The translations under genes were made by a program, and so were the position numbers. The notes beneath the pieces were generated by a model. The model worked only from the letters and a program-made list of their open reading frames with translations, was not told the origin of the DNA and made no database searches. A stretch of DNA of 43,709 bases from an uncultured Alphaproteobacteria bacterium (GTDB lineage Bacteria > Pseudomonadota > Alphaproteobacteria > CAAHEQ01 > UBA3637): the NCBI GenBank assembly GCA_947627155.1, contig CANQUX010000014.1:1-43709 (forward strand). The letters run 5' to 3'. This document shows positions 1-9,170 of the stretch, piece after piece (positions within the stretch are counted from its first letter, which is position 1; every line of letters starts with the position of its first letter).

Positions 1-2
1 TT

Positions 3-158
3 AACGGCGAAGAATTGAACCGGTTCGGTGTGGAATTGGGAGCCAAAGTGGCTGCTGATATTTGCACGAATTGGGAAATCGCCGCCGGATATGAAGCAAG
101 AATCCGTGAGGATTATGTTGATCATACCGGATTACTCAGTGTGAAGTATAAGTTCTAA
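3..158 (+). CDS. C-terminal end of an autotransporter-like outer-membrane beta-barrel protein (partial)
   Basis: Only the last 51 codons are inside the window; the reading frame enters from the left edge and stops at TAA 156-158. The peptide alternates polar and hydrophobic residues as in beta-strands and ends in ...LLSVKYKF. A terminal Phe preceded by an alternating aromatic strand is the usual outer-membrane insertion signal of autotransporter and other barrel proteins. This segment should be the last two or three barrel strands. The passenger domain and any signal peptide lie outside the window, so the protein's job cannot be stated. A strong intrinsic terminator follows 33 bp after the stop, so this is the last gene of its transcript. 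Assignment to a barrel is fairly secure; assignment to the autotransporter family specifically is an inference. Confidence 0.6.
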   Translation, partial: NGEELNRFGVELGAKVAADICTNWEIAAGYEARIREDYVDHTGLLSVKYKF

Positions 159-190
159 CTGAATATATAATCATTGAGCTCCTTACGAAG

Positions 191-222
191 CGTTCCGGAA
201 GCAATTCCGGAACGTTTTTTTT
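191..222 (+). terminator. Intrinsic terminator after the barrel gene
   Basis: A perfect 10-bp stem (CGTTCCGGAA 191-200, TTCCGGAACG 205-214) with a GCAA tetraloop is followed by eight T residues at 215-222. It ends the plus-strand transcript of the partial barrel gene. Confidence 0.92.
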
Positions 223-341
223 ACGCTTTGTCTTGAAAGGATTGTGCGGATATAACTTTTATGTTGAAAACGAATATCATACACTTTGAAAACAGATTTT
301 TATGTTTTCATCAACTTGTAAGCAAAAAAGCTGAAAATATC

Positions 342-368
342 AAAAAAACGACAGTTTTTTCTGTCGTT
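342..368 (-). terminator. Intrinsic terminator for tRNA-Glu
   Basis: Read on the minus strand, AACGACAG (368-361) pairs perfectly with CTGTCGTT (354-347) around a six-A loop and runs into a T tract (348-342). It lies four bases past the 3' end of the tRNA gene, so it should end that transcript. Confidence 0.85.
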
Positions 369-372
369 CAAT

Positions 373-447
373 TGGCGACCCTAACGAGATTTGAACTCGT
401 GTACCGACCTTGAGAGGGTCGTATCCTAACCGCTAGATGATAGGGTC
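373..447 (-). tRNA. tRNA-Glu (anticodon CTC)
   Basis: The minus strand folds into a full cloverleaf. The acceptor stem GACCCTA pairs with TAGGGTC, the anticodon stem CGACC pairs with GGTCG around the loop CTCTCAA (anticodon CTC, reading GAG), and the T stem ACGAG/CTCGT carries the loop TTCAAAT. The discriminator G is followed by an encoded CCA (375-373). The gene stands alone between two plus-strand genes and has its own terminator. A TATGAT hexamer at 466-461 on the minus strand could be its -10 box. Confidence 0.95.
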
Positions 448-522
448 ATATTTTTCTTTTATCATATTTCTTTCTTTTTTGCAATAAAAATTTTTTTATT
501 CTTTTTTCTTTTTATTTTTTTC

Positions 523-551
523 TTGAATTGTAACTTTTTTAATGATATTAA
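523..551 (+). promoter_or_regulatory. Possible sigma-70 promoter of the InsA-like gene
   Basis: TTGAAT (523-528), a 17-bp spacer and TATTAA (546-551) lie just upstream of the ribosome binding site GGAGG and the ATG at 568. The match is moderate and the surroundings are very AT-rich, so this is tentative. Confidence 0.3.
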
Positions 552-567
552 ATAAACGGAGGAAAAA

Positions 568-1005
568 ATGCAATATAAATGCCCGAAATGCGGTTTTACA
601 AAAATTGTTAAAAATGGTAAAGTGTTCGGAAAACAACGATATCAATGTAAAAAATGTTGCTATCAATTTACAAAAATGGCGCCTGCCGGAAAACCGATGT
701 TTTTAAAATTAGCCGTTCATTCGCTTTATCTTTCCGGTTTATCCATGCGTGAAATTGCAACGTTAACGGGGGTGACGGCACAATCCGTTTCGCGCTGGAT
801 TCGAAAATGGCATCCGGCGTATATGAATGAAATCGGCTCTAAAACAAAAATTAACGCCATTCAAGGAAATCAGCTGAAACAATTTTTGAAAATTTCTTCC
901 GAAGAACAGTTGCTTTTAATGACAACCCCGCTGCCCTCTCGTGCGTTTTTTCACACAATCATTCAATTACCGAAAGAAAAAAATAAAATATCATTAAAAA
1001 AGTGA
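568..1005 (+). CDS. Small zinc-ribbon/helix-turn-helix protein related to IS1 InsA, without a transposase domain
   Basis: The 145-residue product starts with a four-cysteine zinc ribbon (C5-x2-C8 ... C27-x2-C30) in the layout CPKCG...KNGK...G.QRYQCKKC. This is typical of the N-terminal zinc-binding domain of IS1-family InsA proteins. A helix-turn-helix follows at about residues 58-82 (MREIATLTGVTAQSVSRWIRKW). The last 60 residues match nothing I recognise. No InsB-like DDE nuclease frame is present on either side, and I see no flanking inverted repeats. So this is either a stripped IS remnant or a domesticated DNA-binding protein. The frame is intact with a good GGAGG site, which favours an expressed protein. 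It is 78 bp upstream of an RND efflux operon on the same strand. A regulatory link is possible but unproven, because a separate promoter candidate lies between them. Confidence 0.6.
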   Translation: MQYKCPKCGFTKIVKNGKVFGKQRYQCKKCCYQFTKMAPAGKPMFLKLAVHSLYLSGLSMREIATLTGVTAQSVSRWIRKWHPAYMNEIGSKTKINAIQGNQLKQFLKISSEEQLLLMTTPLPSRAFFHTIIQLPKEKNKISLKK

Positions 1006-1022
1006 CATTTGTTTTTTTCTGC

Positions 1023-1054
1023 TTGATTTTCTGATTTTTTCGGCATATACCGAA
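1023..1054 (+). promoter_or_regulatory. Candidate promoter of the RND efflux operon with a dyad over the -10
   Basis: TTGATT (1023-1028), a 17-bp spacer and TATACC (1046-1051) form a plausible promoter 33 bp upstream of the adaptor gene. The inverted repeat TTCGG (1039-1043) / CCGAA (1050-1054) brackets the -10 box, as expected of a repressor operator. The same dyad could instead be a weak terminator hairpin for the upstream gene. Confidence 0.4.
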
Positions 1055-1083
1055 TAATTATTTTTAAAAAAGAGAGGAAAAAA

Positions 1084-2181
1084 ATGAAAATTAAAAAAAT
1101 TAAAAGCAGTCGTATTTTAAAAAGAGTTGCGTTTTTTGTTGTCGCTTGTGCGTTCGGGTGGTATTTGCACGGAAAAATGATGCCCGCTTTTTCCGGTGCG
1201 GACGGGTGGAATCAAACACCGTTTGTTTTAATTTCCGGCTTGAAAAAACAAGATGTTTCGCCCAAGAAAAAGTTTATTGCCCAAGCCGAAGCCATTAACA
1301 GCGTTGATATTATTCCGCAGGTGTCGGGTTATTTGGAAAAAGTGTTGTTTCAAAACGGGTCACTCGTGCAAAAAGGCGATAATATTTTCCTGATTGAACA
1401 ACGGAAATACAAAGCCGATTTAAAATCGGCCGAAGCGGCGGTTTTCCAGCTCAAAAGAGATTATGAACGGATGGAAAAACTGCATAAAAGCGGCGATATT
1501 CCCGATAAACAGCTTGATATTGCTCAAAGTGCTTTGCAACAAGCGGAAGCGCAGCTTGATTTGGCACGCTTGAATTTGGAATATTCGGAAATTAAAGCGC
1601 CGATTACCGGTCGAATCGGTAAAGCCTTGGTAACGGAGGGCAATTTAGTCAGTCCGAATGCGCAAAAGTTGGCGCGCATTGTGCAAACCGATCCGATTCG
1701 AATTGCTTTTTCCGTGACCGATAAAGAACGGGCAAACTTTTTAAAGAAAGCAAAAGAAGATAAGGTTTTTGCGGATATTCGTCTGCCCGACGGCAATATT
1801 AAAAGTGTCAGCGCCTCAAAAATGTTTTCCGATAACGAAGTGAATCCCGACACGGCAACCATTCCCGTTTACATTGATTTGGAAAATGCCGATATGCAGC
1901 TGATTCCCGGAAACTATGTCGATATTTATATTCGATTCGGTGAAAAAAACGAATCGCTTTTGGTGCCGCAGGTGGCTTTATCCGCCGATGTGAACGGTAC
2001 ATATGTGATGACGGTGAATCAAGAAAACATTGCCGAACAAAAATATGTGAAATTAGGCGATGTTGTGGAAGACAACCAAGTTGTATTATCGGGCTTAAAC
2101 GAATCGGATCGCGTGATTGTGCAGGGATTACAACGCGTGAAAAACGGTTCGAAAGTTAATCCGACACTGGTCGGCGAATAA
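1084..2181 (+). CDS. RND efflux pump periplasmic adaptor subunit (membrane fusion protein, AcrA/MexE family)
   Basis: This 365-residue protein joins an inner-membrane RND pump to an outer-membrane channel. Residues 1-30 are a basic segment plus one hydrophobic helix. The sequence VVAC within it would also fit a lipobox, so it may be helix-anchored or lipidated. From about residue 60 the biotinyl-lipoyl half-motifs appear ([22 protein letters not shown], later [11 protein letters not shown]-like [11 protein letters not shown]). A coiled-coil hairpin lies near residues 115-165, followed by the beta-barrel and membrane-proximal domains ([22 protein letters not shown]). The pump gene follows after 10 bp, making a two-gene operon. 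No TolC-type channel gene is in the window, so a channel encoded elsewhere must serve. Substrates cannot be told from sequence. Confidence 0.92.
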   Translation: MKIKKIKSSRILKRVAFFVVACAFGWYLHGKMMPAFSGADGWNQTPFVLISGLKKQDVSPKKKFIAQAEAINSVDIIPQVSGYLEKVLFQNGSLVQKGDNIFLIEQRKYKADLKSAEAAVFQLKRDYERMEKLHKSGDIPDKQLDIAQSALQQAEAQLDLARLNLEYSEIKAPITGRIGKALVTEGNLVSPNAQKLARIVQTDPIRIAFSVTDKERANFLKKAKEDKVFADIRLPDGNIKSVSASKMFSDNEVNPDTATIPVYIDLENADMQLIPGNYVDIYIRFGEKNESLLVPQVALSADVNGTYVMTVNQENIAEQKYVKLGDVVEDNQVVLSGLNESDRVIVQGLQRVKNGSKVNPTLVGE

Positions 2182-2191
2182 GGAGGCACGC

Positions 2192-5100
2192 ATGTTTTCC
2201 GGATTTTTTATTCAGCGGCCGCGCTTTTCGTTCGTGATTTCCATTGTGATTGTGTTAGCGGGATTGATTTCGCTTTTTAAACTGCCGATTGCTCTCTATC
2301 CGGAAGTAACGCCGCCGCAAATTGCCGTACGGGCAACATATCCCGGCGCGAATGCCGATGTGATTGCCAAAACGGTCGGTATTCCGCTCGAAGATGAAAT
2401 CAACGGCGTGGAAGATATGCTTTATATGGATTCCACCTCCGAAGATTCGAGTTATACGTTAACGGTCACGTTTAAAGCCGGCATTGATCCGGATATTGCC
2501 CAAGTGAAAGTGCAAAACCGCGTGCAACAGGCAATGGCAAAATTGCCCGAAGAAGTCACGCGACAAGGGCTTTCCGTGAAACGACAGTCCTCAAACATTT
2601 TGGCATTCATTGTGTTTTCTTCGCCGAAAGGAACCTATAACGAAAAAGAATTAAGCGATTATATTTATAATAACGTTGAAAGAACAATTGCGCGGGTCAG
2701 CGGTGTCGGAAACGTGAATGTTTACGGCTCAAAACTCAGTATGCGCGTTTGGTTGAATGCCGATAAAATGGCGGCAATGCATATTACGGTTAAAGATATT
2801 CACGCGGCCGTTTCCGGACAAAATTATCAGCCCACGTTGGGCAGTGTGGGTGCATCGCCCACCAATTCCGATACGCCGATGATCTATTCTTTGCAAACCA
2901 AAGGCCGTATGAGTACGCCCGAAGAATTTGAAAACATTATTGTGCGCACGGCGGAGCAGGGCGGCTTAACGCGGTTGAAAGATTTGGCAACCGTTGAAAT
3001 CGGACAGGAATCTTATGCCATTTCCGGCCTTTATAACGGGCAAACGGCCGTAACCATGGCCATTAACCTGTCATCGGGTGCCAATGCGTTGGAAACGTTT
3101 CAAAACATTTCAAGCACCCTCAAAGAATTGTCGCAAACTTTTCCCGAAGACATTACATATGATTTCGGGTATGATGCCACGAAATATATTGATGCCTCGG
3201 TTGAAGAAGTGATTTTCACGCTCTTTTTAACGTTGGCGTTGGTGATTGGTGTGTGCTATTTCTTTTTGCAGGATTTTTATTCGACACTCATTCCGTCGCT
3301 GACGATTCCCGTTTCCATTTTAGGCACATTTTGCGTGATTTTGGCGCTCGGATACAGTATTAACATGTTTACCTTATTTGCCATGCTGTTGGCCATCGGT
3401 TTGGTGGTGGATGATGCCATTGTGGTGGTGGAACGGGTGGTTCACTTAATGCAAAACACGCAAATGACGGCGCGCGAAGCCACTTATCAGGCCATGAAAG
3501 AAATTACGGGCGCCTTGGTGGCAACCTCTTTGGTGTTGTTGGCTATTTTTATTCCTGTCGGCTTTTTGGACGGCATTGTCGGTATGATTTATCAACAATT
3601 TTCCGTTACCATTGCCACGGCTATTTTATTTTCGCTGCTGAACGCCTTAACGTTATCGCCCGCCTTGTGTTCGTTGCTGATTAAGAAAATCAAACCGCGC
3701 AAAAAAGGCTTTTGGGGCAAGGTGAACAATAGTATTGCGAAAAGCATTCACGGATACAGCGTTTCGGTTTCCGTTATTGCCAAAAAACCGCGCGTGATTG
3801 CAACATTGTTTTGTTTGTTGGTTCTGTTGGCCTATGCGTTGTTTTCCGTTACGCAAAGTTCCTTTATTCCCGATGAAGATCAGGGCGTGATTGTTTTAAA
3901 TATGCAATTGCCGGAAGGGGCTTCCAAAAAACGAACACATGCGCTTTTGAAAAAAGTTAATGAAGTGGTGGCATCGGAAAAAAGCGTTGCCGGTATTTCC
4001 GATGTGGTCGGATACAGTTTACTTTCCGGTCGCGGTGAAAACGTTGCCATGTCGTTTATTGTGTTAAAACCGTGGAATGAAAGAAAAGCCGATTCGGAAT
4101 ATTCCACCACGATTTTAAATCGATTGCGCGGCAAAATTTCTTCATTCCCCGAAGCCGAGTTTCAATTGTTTGAAATGCCCGCCATTCCGGGGTTGGGTAT
4201 GGCAAACGGGTTGGATATTCGTTTGGAATCGCGTCATTCCATGGACTATCAACAGTTAGATGCCGCATTGCAAAGCTTTTTAAGCAAGCTTAATCAGCTG
4301 CCGGAAATTGCTTATGCTTATTCCACGTTTAATGCGAAAACACCGAACGTGTTTTTGGATATCAATCGGGAAAAAGCCGAAAGTATGAATGTGCCGATCG
4401 GCAATATTTTCTCAACTTTGGAAAGCTATTTGGGCTCGGCCTATGTGAACGATATCAATTTGGGTACGCAGGTCAATAAAGTGATGTTGCAATCGGCCTG
4501 GCCGTATCGTAAAGATATTGACAGCATCAATAATTTATATGTGATGAATCAAAACGGCGCCATGGTTCCCATGCGCGGATTGGTCGATTTGCATAAAGTG
4601 TTGGCTCCCCGCGTGGTGAATCGGTATAATCAATATCCGTCCGCTTCCGTTACTGCCGTGCAAAAACCGGGCGTCAGTACGGGTGAGGCCATGAAAGCCG
4701 TTGAAAAATTAACGGCACAATTGCCCAAAGGATTCGGTATTGAATGGTCGACCACCAGTTTTCAGGAAAAACAGGCACACGGACAAATCGGTTATCTGCT
4801 TGTTTTGGCTGTTTTGTTCGCTTATCTCTTTTTGGTGGCGCAATATGAAAGTTTTGTGGTGCCTTTGCCCGTGTTGCTGTCCCTAATTGTTGCCGTAAAC
4901 GGCGCTTTAATCGGCTTGTTTTTCTCGGGATTATCTTTAAGTATTTATGCGCAACTCGGACTTATTTTGCTCATCGGACTGGCCAGTAAAAACGCCATTT
5001 TGATTGTGGAATTTGCCAAAGAAGAACGCCAAAAAGGTGCTACGATTACCAATGCGGCATTAAAAGGATTGAAAGAACGGTTCAGAGCCGTTTTAATGAC

Positions 5101-5290
5101 GGCCTCCGCCTTCGTTTTGGGTATATGGCCGATGGTTGTTTCCTCGGGAGCCGCTGCGGCCGGACGACAGGCCATCGGTGTGCCCGTGTTTTGGGGAATG
5201 CTCATCGGAACCGTCGGCGGCTTGTTAATGATTCCTTTAATGTATGTTTTGGTTCAATCAATTTATGAAAAAATACACGGGAAGAAATAA
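2192..5290 (+). CDS. RND multidrug efflux transporter, inner-membrane pump subunit (HAE1/AcrB family)
   Basis: The 1032-residue length is normal for AcrB/MexF proton-driven exporters. The N-terminus ([20 protein letters not shown]) is the classic start of this family. The proton-relay aspartates are at D407-D408 ([11 protein letters not shown]), the same numbering as in AcrB. The partner lysine is in [18 protein letters not shown] in the second half. Two large periplasmic loops separate TM1-TM2 and TM7-TM8, giving twelve predicted membrane segments. The Shine-Dalgarno AAGGAGG sits just before the ATG, and the adaptor gene is immediately upstream. The presence of DD and K argues for a drug/organic-solvent type HAE1 pump rather than a metal (HME) pump. 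The actual substrates are unknown. Confidence 0.95.
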   Translation: MFSGFFIQRPRFSFVISIVIVLAGLISLFKLPIALYPEVTPPQIAVRATYPGANADVIAKTVGIPLEDEINGVEDMLYMDSTSEDSSYTLTVTFKAGIDPDIAQVKVQNRVQQAMAKLPEEVTRQGLSVKRQSSNILAFIVFSSPKGTYNEKELSDYIYNNVERTIARVSGVGNVNVYGSKLSMRVWLNADKMAAMHITVKDIHAAVSGQNYQPTLGSVGASPTNSDTPMIYSLQTKGRMSTPEEFENIIVRTAEQGGLTRLKDLATVEIGQESYAISGLYNGQTAVTMAINLSSGANALETFQNISSTLKELSQTFPEDITYDFGYDATKYIDASVEEVIFTLFLTLALVIGVCYFFLQDFYSTLIPSLTIPVSILGTFCVILALGYSINMFTLFAMLLAIGLVVDDAIVVVERVVHLMQNTQMTAREATYQAMKEITGALVATSLVLLAIFIPVGFLDGIVGMIYQQFSVTIATAILFSLLNALTLSPALCSLLIKKIKPRKKGFWGKVNNSIAKSIHGYSVSVSVIAKKPRVIATLFCLLVLLAYALFSVTQSSFIPDEDQGVIVLNMQLPEGASKKRTHALLKKVNEVVASEKSVAGISDVVGYSLLSGRGENVAMSFIVLKPWNERKADSEYSTTILNRLRGKISSFPEAEFQLFEMPAIPGLGMANGLDIRLESRHSMDYQQLDAALQSFLSKLNQLPEIAYAYSTFNAKTPNVFLDINREKAESMNVPIGNIFSTLESYLGSAYVNDINLGTQVNKVMLQSAWPYRKDIDSINNLYVMNQNGAMVPMRGLVDLHKVLAPRVVNRYNQYPSASVTAVQKPGVSTGEAMKAVEKLTAQLPKGFGIEWSTTSFQEKQAHGQIGYLLVLAVLFAYLFLVAQYESFVVPLPVLLSLIVAVNGALIGLFFSGLSLSIYAQLGLILLIGLASKNAILIVEFAKEERQKGATITNAALKGLKERFRAVLMTASAFVLGIWPMVVSSGAAAAGRQAIGVPVFWGMLIGTVGGLLMIPLMYVLVQSIYEKIHGKK

Positions 5291-5293
5291 CAC

Positions 5294-5325
5294 AAAAAAC
5301 GGCGGAGAGTTTCCGCCGTTTTTTT
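5294..5325. terminator. Bidirectional intrinsic terminator between the efflux pump and rne
   Basis: ACGGCGGA (5299-5306) pairs with TCCGCCGT (5312-5319). An A tract lies on the left and a T tract (5320-5325) on the right. It can therefore end both the rightward pump transcript and the leftward rne transcript, whose stop codon is 18 bp away. Confidence 0.9.
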
Positions 5326-5342
5326 ATTGCTTTTTTATTTTT

Positions 5343-7571
5343 TTAAGCCTCATCGGAGCTGACTAATTTATTCCACCAACCCCGTTTTTTCTTTTTGGGT
5401 TCCGTAATCGGTGTTGCCACAGTTTCCAGTGTTTCCGTTACGGTTGATTTAGGTGTTTCCGTTATTGTCTCTTCCTTTTTGGCATTTTCGGCTTCCCGCT
5501 GCATTTTAGCGGCATGACGGCTTTTAAATGACCGATATTTTTTTGGTGGTCTTTTATTAAATTTGTTGTTAGAAGCACCTTCTTCATGTGGTATCGATAC
5601 ATTTGTTTCGGATTGTTCTGCCGATGCCGGAATTTCGGTATAATTTTCCAGTGATTGCTGTTCAACAACCGTAAAATGCTCTTCAGCCGATGTGTCAGGC
5701 GCCGTTTCGGCTGCAACCTCGGATTGCATAAACCGTTCGCGCCGTTGGTCACGCCGTTTTTTCCGCCATTCGTACCGCCGCCGATTTTTACCTCTCCGAT
5801 TACCGAAGAAATTATTATTTTCTTCTTCAAAGTCAGAAGATTCCGTTAATTTTTCATTGTTTGACTCTTCCGCATTTCCTTTGTTGCGTTTGGCATAATC
5901 GTTTTGTTTTTTATCATTTGTTTTGGAATAATGCGCCGTTAAAGACAAATTGACGTATTCGCCGTCTTCCCGAATTCGTTCTAATTTATAATCGGATATT
6001 CTTTCAATGGAATTATCCACCGAAACCGTAACGGAACAAGCATACCGTTTTTCCATATCAACTAAATTTTTGCGTTTGTTATTCAAAACATATGTGGCAA
6101 CTGTCTGCGGTAACGATAAAACAATGTTTGTTTCCCTGTTTTTCAGACAAGCTTCTTCCAAAATATGTAACGCATGCATAGCGCAGGATTCAACCGAGCG
6201 AATCACGCCTTTGCCGGCACAATGCGGACACAAATGATAGCTGCTTTCCAAAAAGCTGGAATGCAGGCGTTGACGAGACATTTCCATCAGCCCGAAACCC
6301 GACATTTTCCCGACTTGTATGCGAGCGCGATCGCGTTTTAACGCTTCTTTTAAATGACGTTCCACGGCCGCATTGTTTTTGGCTTCATCCATATCAATAA
6401 AGTCAATCACGATTAAGCCCGCCAAATCGCGTAACCGTAATTGTCGCGCAAGCTCATCGCACGTTTCCAAATTCGTGCGCAGAGCTGTTTCTTCAATATC
6501 GTGTTCTCTTGTGGCTCGGCCGGAGTTCACATCAACCGCAACCAGTGCTTCCGTTTGATCAATCACCAAATAACCGCCCGATTTTAATTGCACAATGTTG
6601 CTGTGAATGGCCTCTAACTGCGATTCAACCTGATTGACCAAAAAGAGCGGATCTTCTCCTTTATATTGCTTAATCTTTTTGGCTTGCCCCGGCATTAACA
6701 TTTTCATAAAATCTTTAACGGATTTGAAAACACTTTCGCCCTCCACCCAAACTTCATCAATATCCGGCGAAAAAACATCACGCAAAGAGCGTTTAATAAT
6801 GTCACCCTCTTCATGAATCAATTTCGGTGCTAATGATTCAAGCGTGTTTTCCCGAATTTTCATCCACGTTTTAATTAAATAGTCATAATCGCGCTTAATT
6901 TCCGTTTTGGTTTTCCCCTGTCCGGCCGTGCGAATAATCACGCTCATTCCTTGCGGAATGGGCAGTTTATCAACAATGGTTCGCAACGATTTTCTGTCTT
7001 TGATATTCGTAATTTTACGGGAAACGCCGCCGCCTTTGCCGTTGTTGGGCATTAAAACGCTGTATCGTCCGGCCAGTGATAAATAGGTGGTTAAAGCAGC
7101 GCCTTTATTGCCGCGTTCTTCTTTGACAACCTGAACCAACATCACCTGTCCTTGACGAATCACTTCCTGAATTTTGTATTTTTTGTAGAAATACATGCGT
7201 TGACGCGGTGTTTCTTCCGATTCGCCAATCACTTCAACATCTTCGTTTTTATTGGAAACGGTTTCGACTTCCTCTTCTTCCTGTTTGGCGGCAATCATGG
7301 CTTTTAAAGCCTCTCTGTCCGCAACGGGAATTTGATAATAATCGGGATGAATTTCCCCGAAAGCCAAAAAACCGTGTTTGTTTCCGCCGTAATCGACAAA
7401 CGCCGCTTGCAAAGACGGTTCGACACGAATGATTTTGGCTAAATAAATGTTTCCTTTAATTTGTTTTTTGGTGGAGGTATCAACATCTAATTCTTCAACC
7501 CTCCCGTTTTCAACAACGACGACACGCGTTTCTTCGGGATGCGTGGCATCAATAAGCATTTTTTTTGACAT
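5343..7571 (-). CDS. rne: Ribonuclease E (RNase E/G family)
   Basis: This endonuclease (742 residues) starts mRNA decay and processes rRNA and tRNA precursors. Residues about 38-165 form an S1 RNA-binding domain, interrupted by an acidic insert at about 83-122. The DNase I-like catalytic part carries the two metal-binding aspartates, D347 (ALVAVDVNSGR) and D390 (GLIVIDFIDMD). The zinc-link C448-P-H-C451 joins the subunits. The C-terminal third is a low-complexity scaffold with an Arg-rich block (NRRGKNRRRYEWRKKRRDQR). It ends in KKKKRGWWNKL. A C-terminal GWW motif in Caulobacter RNase E is known to bind PNPase, so a degradosome contact is likely here too. The tail is shorter than in many Alphaproteobacteria. 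It is transcribed away from amiC after an unusually long leader (see the entry at 7572-7753). Confidence 0.95.
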   Translation of the reverse strand: MSKKMLIDATHPEETRVVVVENGRVEELDVDTSTKKQIKGNIYLAKIIRVEPSLQAAFVDYGGNKHGFLAFGEIHPDYYQIPVADREALKAMIAAKQEEEEVETVSNKNEDVEVIGESEETPRQRMYFYKKYKIQEVIRQGQVMLVQVVKEERGNKGAALTTYLSLAGRYSVLMPNNGKGGGVSRKITNIKDRKSLRTIVDKLPIPQGMSVIIRTAGQGKTKTEIKRDYDYLIKTWMKIRENTLESLAPKLIHEEGDIIKRSLRDVFSPDIDEVWVEGESVFKSVKDFMKMLMPGQAKKIKQYKGEDPLFLVNQVESQLEAIHSNIVQLKSGGYLVIDQTEALVAVDVNSGRATREHDIEETALRTNLETCDELARQLRLRDLAGLIVIDFIDMDEAKNNAAVERHLKEALKRDRARIQVGKMSGFGLMEMSRQRLHSSFLESSYHLCPHCAGKGVIRSVESCAMHALHILEEACLKNRETNIVLSLPQTVATYVLNNKRKNLVDMEKRYACSVTVSVDNSIERISDYKLERIREDGEYVNLSLTAHYSKTNDKKQNDYAKRNKGNAEESNNEKLTESSDFEEENNNFFGNRRGKNRRRYEWRKKRRDQRRERFMQSEVAAETAPDTSAEEHFTVVEQQSLENYTEIPASAEQSETNVSIPHEEGASNNKFNKRPPKKYRSFKSRHAAKMQREAENAKKEETITETPKSTVTETLETVATPITEPKKKKRGWWNKLVSSDEA

Positions 7572-7753
7572 AAATAATAATCCTTTAAAATAATGTGTGG
7601 TGTTATTGCCTTGTTTAAAAGCAACAAAATATCAACAAACAAACCGATTCGCATCGGAAATATCCCAAAATGAGGTGAAAGAATAAATGTTTTCATTGTT
7701 CATCCGTTCGGTTTGTTTAAAAAATAGTTCGGGCAATCATATTTTTGATTGCT
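7572..7753 (-). promoter_or_regulatory. Structured 5' leader of rne
   Basis: From the predicted start near 7753 to the rne ATG there are about 180 untranslated bases. The leader opens with a perfect 7-bp hairpin (GCAATCA 7752-7746 / TGATTGC 7739-7733). Two later structures exclude each other: a local hairpin CCGAT/ATCGG (7657-7644), and a long-range 11-bp pairing of 7718-7708 with 7647-7637. RNase E is known in E. coli to control its own mRNA through its 5' UTR; this leader could do the same. No known riboswitch was recognised. Confidence 0.5.
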
Positions 7754-7759
7754 TTTTTT

Positions 7760-7788
7760 ATTATATCGGTATATGAATAAATAAGCAA
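7760..7788 (-). promoter_or_regulatory. Predicted sigma-70 promoter of rne
   Basis: On the minus strand TTGCTT (7788-7783), a 17-bp spacer and a consensus TATAAT (7765-7760) form a strong promoter. Transcription would start near 7753, exactly at the base of the leader's first hairpin. Confidence 0.7.
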
Positions 7789-7821
7789 GTTTTTTTTACA
7801 CCTTTTTTATTATTTAAAGAA

Positions 7822-9120
7822 ATGACACTGAAAAAAGTATGGATTTTTACCTTAATATGCTGTTTATATTGTGTCCAAACAGTGGCGGCAACCGTTAAAG
7901 ACATTCGTTTTGCCAATTTTGAAACGGGTGATGTGCGCATTGTTGTTGAAACAGACGAGCGAACCGATTTTAAGCATCAGTTTTTATCAAATCCCGACAG
8001 ACTGGTGTTTGATGTGGAAAAATTAACCGTTCCCACCGCAATTAAACAGAAAAAATATCCGATAAACACGTTAATCGACGGTGTTCGATTCGGATCGCAT
8101 ACCGGCAATATTGCTCGCGTGGTTTTTGATTTACAACAAAAAGTGAGTATTACGAGAGAATTTATTTTGCCGCCGCAAGTCGGACAAACGGGTGGAATTT
8201 GGCGCTATGTCGTTGATTTGCGCGGGAACGGAAAAACCGCTCAAAAGGCAAATATTCAATCGTTAACGCCTAAAACAACCGCGGCGGCGGTCTCATCCGG
8301 TGTGCCGCTGATGAAAACAAAAGAAAACGCGTCCGGCATTAAAGCCGTGAATACGCCTCAAAAAACAACGGCCGCCAAACAGTCAAGCGGCGTTAAAGTG
8401 GGATTGCAACCGTTTAATAAAATGAAAAAACATATCGTTATGTTAGATCCCGGACATGGCGGAAAAGATCCGGGCGCCATTTCCAAAACAGGGCATTACG
8501 AAAAAGATTTAACGCTGAAAATGGGGCGGGAAACCAGAAAATTGTTGGAAAAAGCCGGTTATAAAGTGGTGATGACCCGCGATTCCGATGTGTATATTTC
8601 TTTACGCGGGCGTGTTAAAAAAGCGCATCAGGCGCAAGCGGATTTATTTATTTCCATTCACGCCGACAGTTCCACCAATGCCTCCGCCAAAGGCTTATCG
8701 GTTTACACGCTTTCGGAAACTTCATCGGATAAAGAAGCCGCTGCTTTGGCCGAACGGGAAAATAAATCGGATATTTTGTTTGAAATGGATTTGGGTGATG
8801 TGAAACAAGATGCCAGTATGGTTTTAATTGACTTGGCGCAAGGCGAAACCATGAAGCAATCGCGCCGCTATGCCGATTTATTGGCAACCGAAATGCGCAA
8901 GGCCGTTCACACGTTACCGCAGCCGCATCGCCATGCCGGGTTTGCCGTGTTAAAATCACCGAGTGTGCCGGCCGTTTTGCTTGAAATGGGCTATTTATCC
9001 AACCGAACGGAGGAAGCGCAATTGCAAAAAGCATCGTATCGGCAAAAATTAAGCGAAGCGCTGGTGCGAGCTGTTAATCAATATTTTTCCGAATACGACA
9101 GCGCGATTTATGATCAATAA
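7822..9120 (+). CDS. amiC: N-acetylmuramoyl-L-alanine amidase with AMIN domain
   Basis: The enzyme (432 residues) cuts the lactyl-amide bond between MurNAc and the stem peptide to separate daughter cells. Residues 1-23 form a signal peptide (cut near TVAA). An AMIN domain follows at about 24-135 and should target the enzyme to septal peptidoglycan. A Thr/Ala/Lys-rich linker spans about 136-200. The Amidase_3 catalytic domain spans 203-425, with the zinc ligands H212 (DPGHGG), E227 and H280 (SIHAD), and the catalytic E388 (LLEMGYLS). The ribosome binding site is weak (AAAGA). Divergence from rne is a common alphaproteobacterial arrangement. The usual downstream mrcA is not here; the next gene is convergent rdgB. 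Confidence 0.93.
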   Translation: MTLKKVWIFTLICCLYCVQTVAATVKDIRFANFETGDVRIVVETDERTDFKHQFLSNPDRLVFDVEKLTVPTAIKQKKYPINTLIDGVRFGSHTGNIARVVFDLQQKVSITREFILPPQVGQTGGIWRYVVDLRGNGKTAQKANIQSLTPKTTAAAVSSGVPLMKTKENASGIKAVNTPQKTTAAKQSSGVKVGLQPFNKMKKHIVMLDPGHGGKDPGAISKTGHYEKDLTLKMGRETRKLLEKAGYKVVMTRDSDVYISLRGRVKKAHQAQADLFISIHADSSTNASAKGLSVYTLSETSSDKEAAALAERENKSDILFEMDLGDVKQDASMVLIDLAQGETMKQSRRYADLLATEMRKAVHTLPQPHRHAGFAVLKSPSVPAVLLEMGYLSNRTEEAQLQKASYRQKLSEALVRAVNQYFSEYDSAIYDQ

Positions 9121-9130
9121 ATTTTATATT

Positions 9131-9170
9131 AACGCGCTTTTATTTTAATGAACACGCTTTTATTTTATTA
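9131..9170. repeat. 20-bp tandem duplication at the rdgB stop
   Basis: Two adjacent 20-bp units, 9131-9150 and 9151-9170, share the core CGCTTTTATTTTA and match at 17 of 20 positions. The second unit contains the rdgB stop codon. It lies between convergent amiC and rdgB, and no hairpin terminator is evident there. Confidence 0.7.

Noticed and set aside
7487-7696. 69-residue minus-strand reading frame across the rne leader and start
   Set aside because: It overlaps the rne start in another frame, has no ribosome binding site and no recognisable domain.
7733-7759. Terminator-like hairpin plus T tract on the plus strand upstream of amiC, suggesting a small RNA
   Set aside because: The same bases are the 5' end of the rne leader, directly after a strong minus-strand promoter. 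I see no convincing plus-strand promoter before it.
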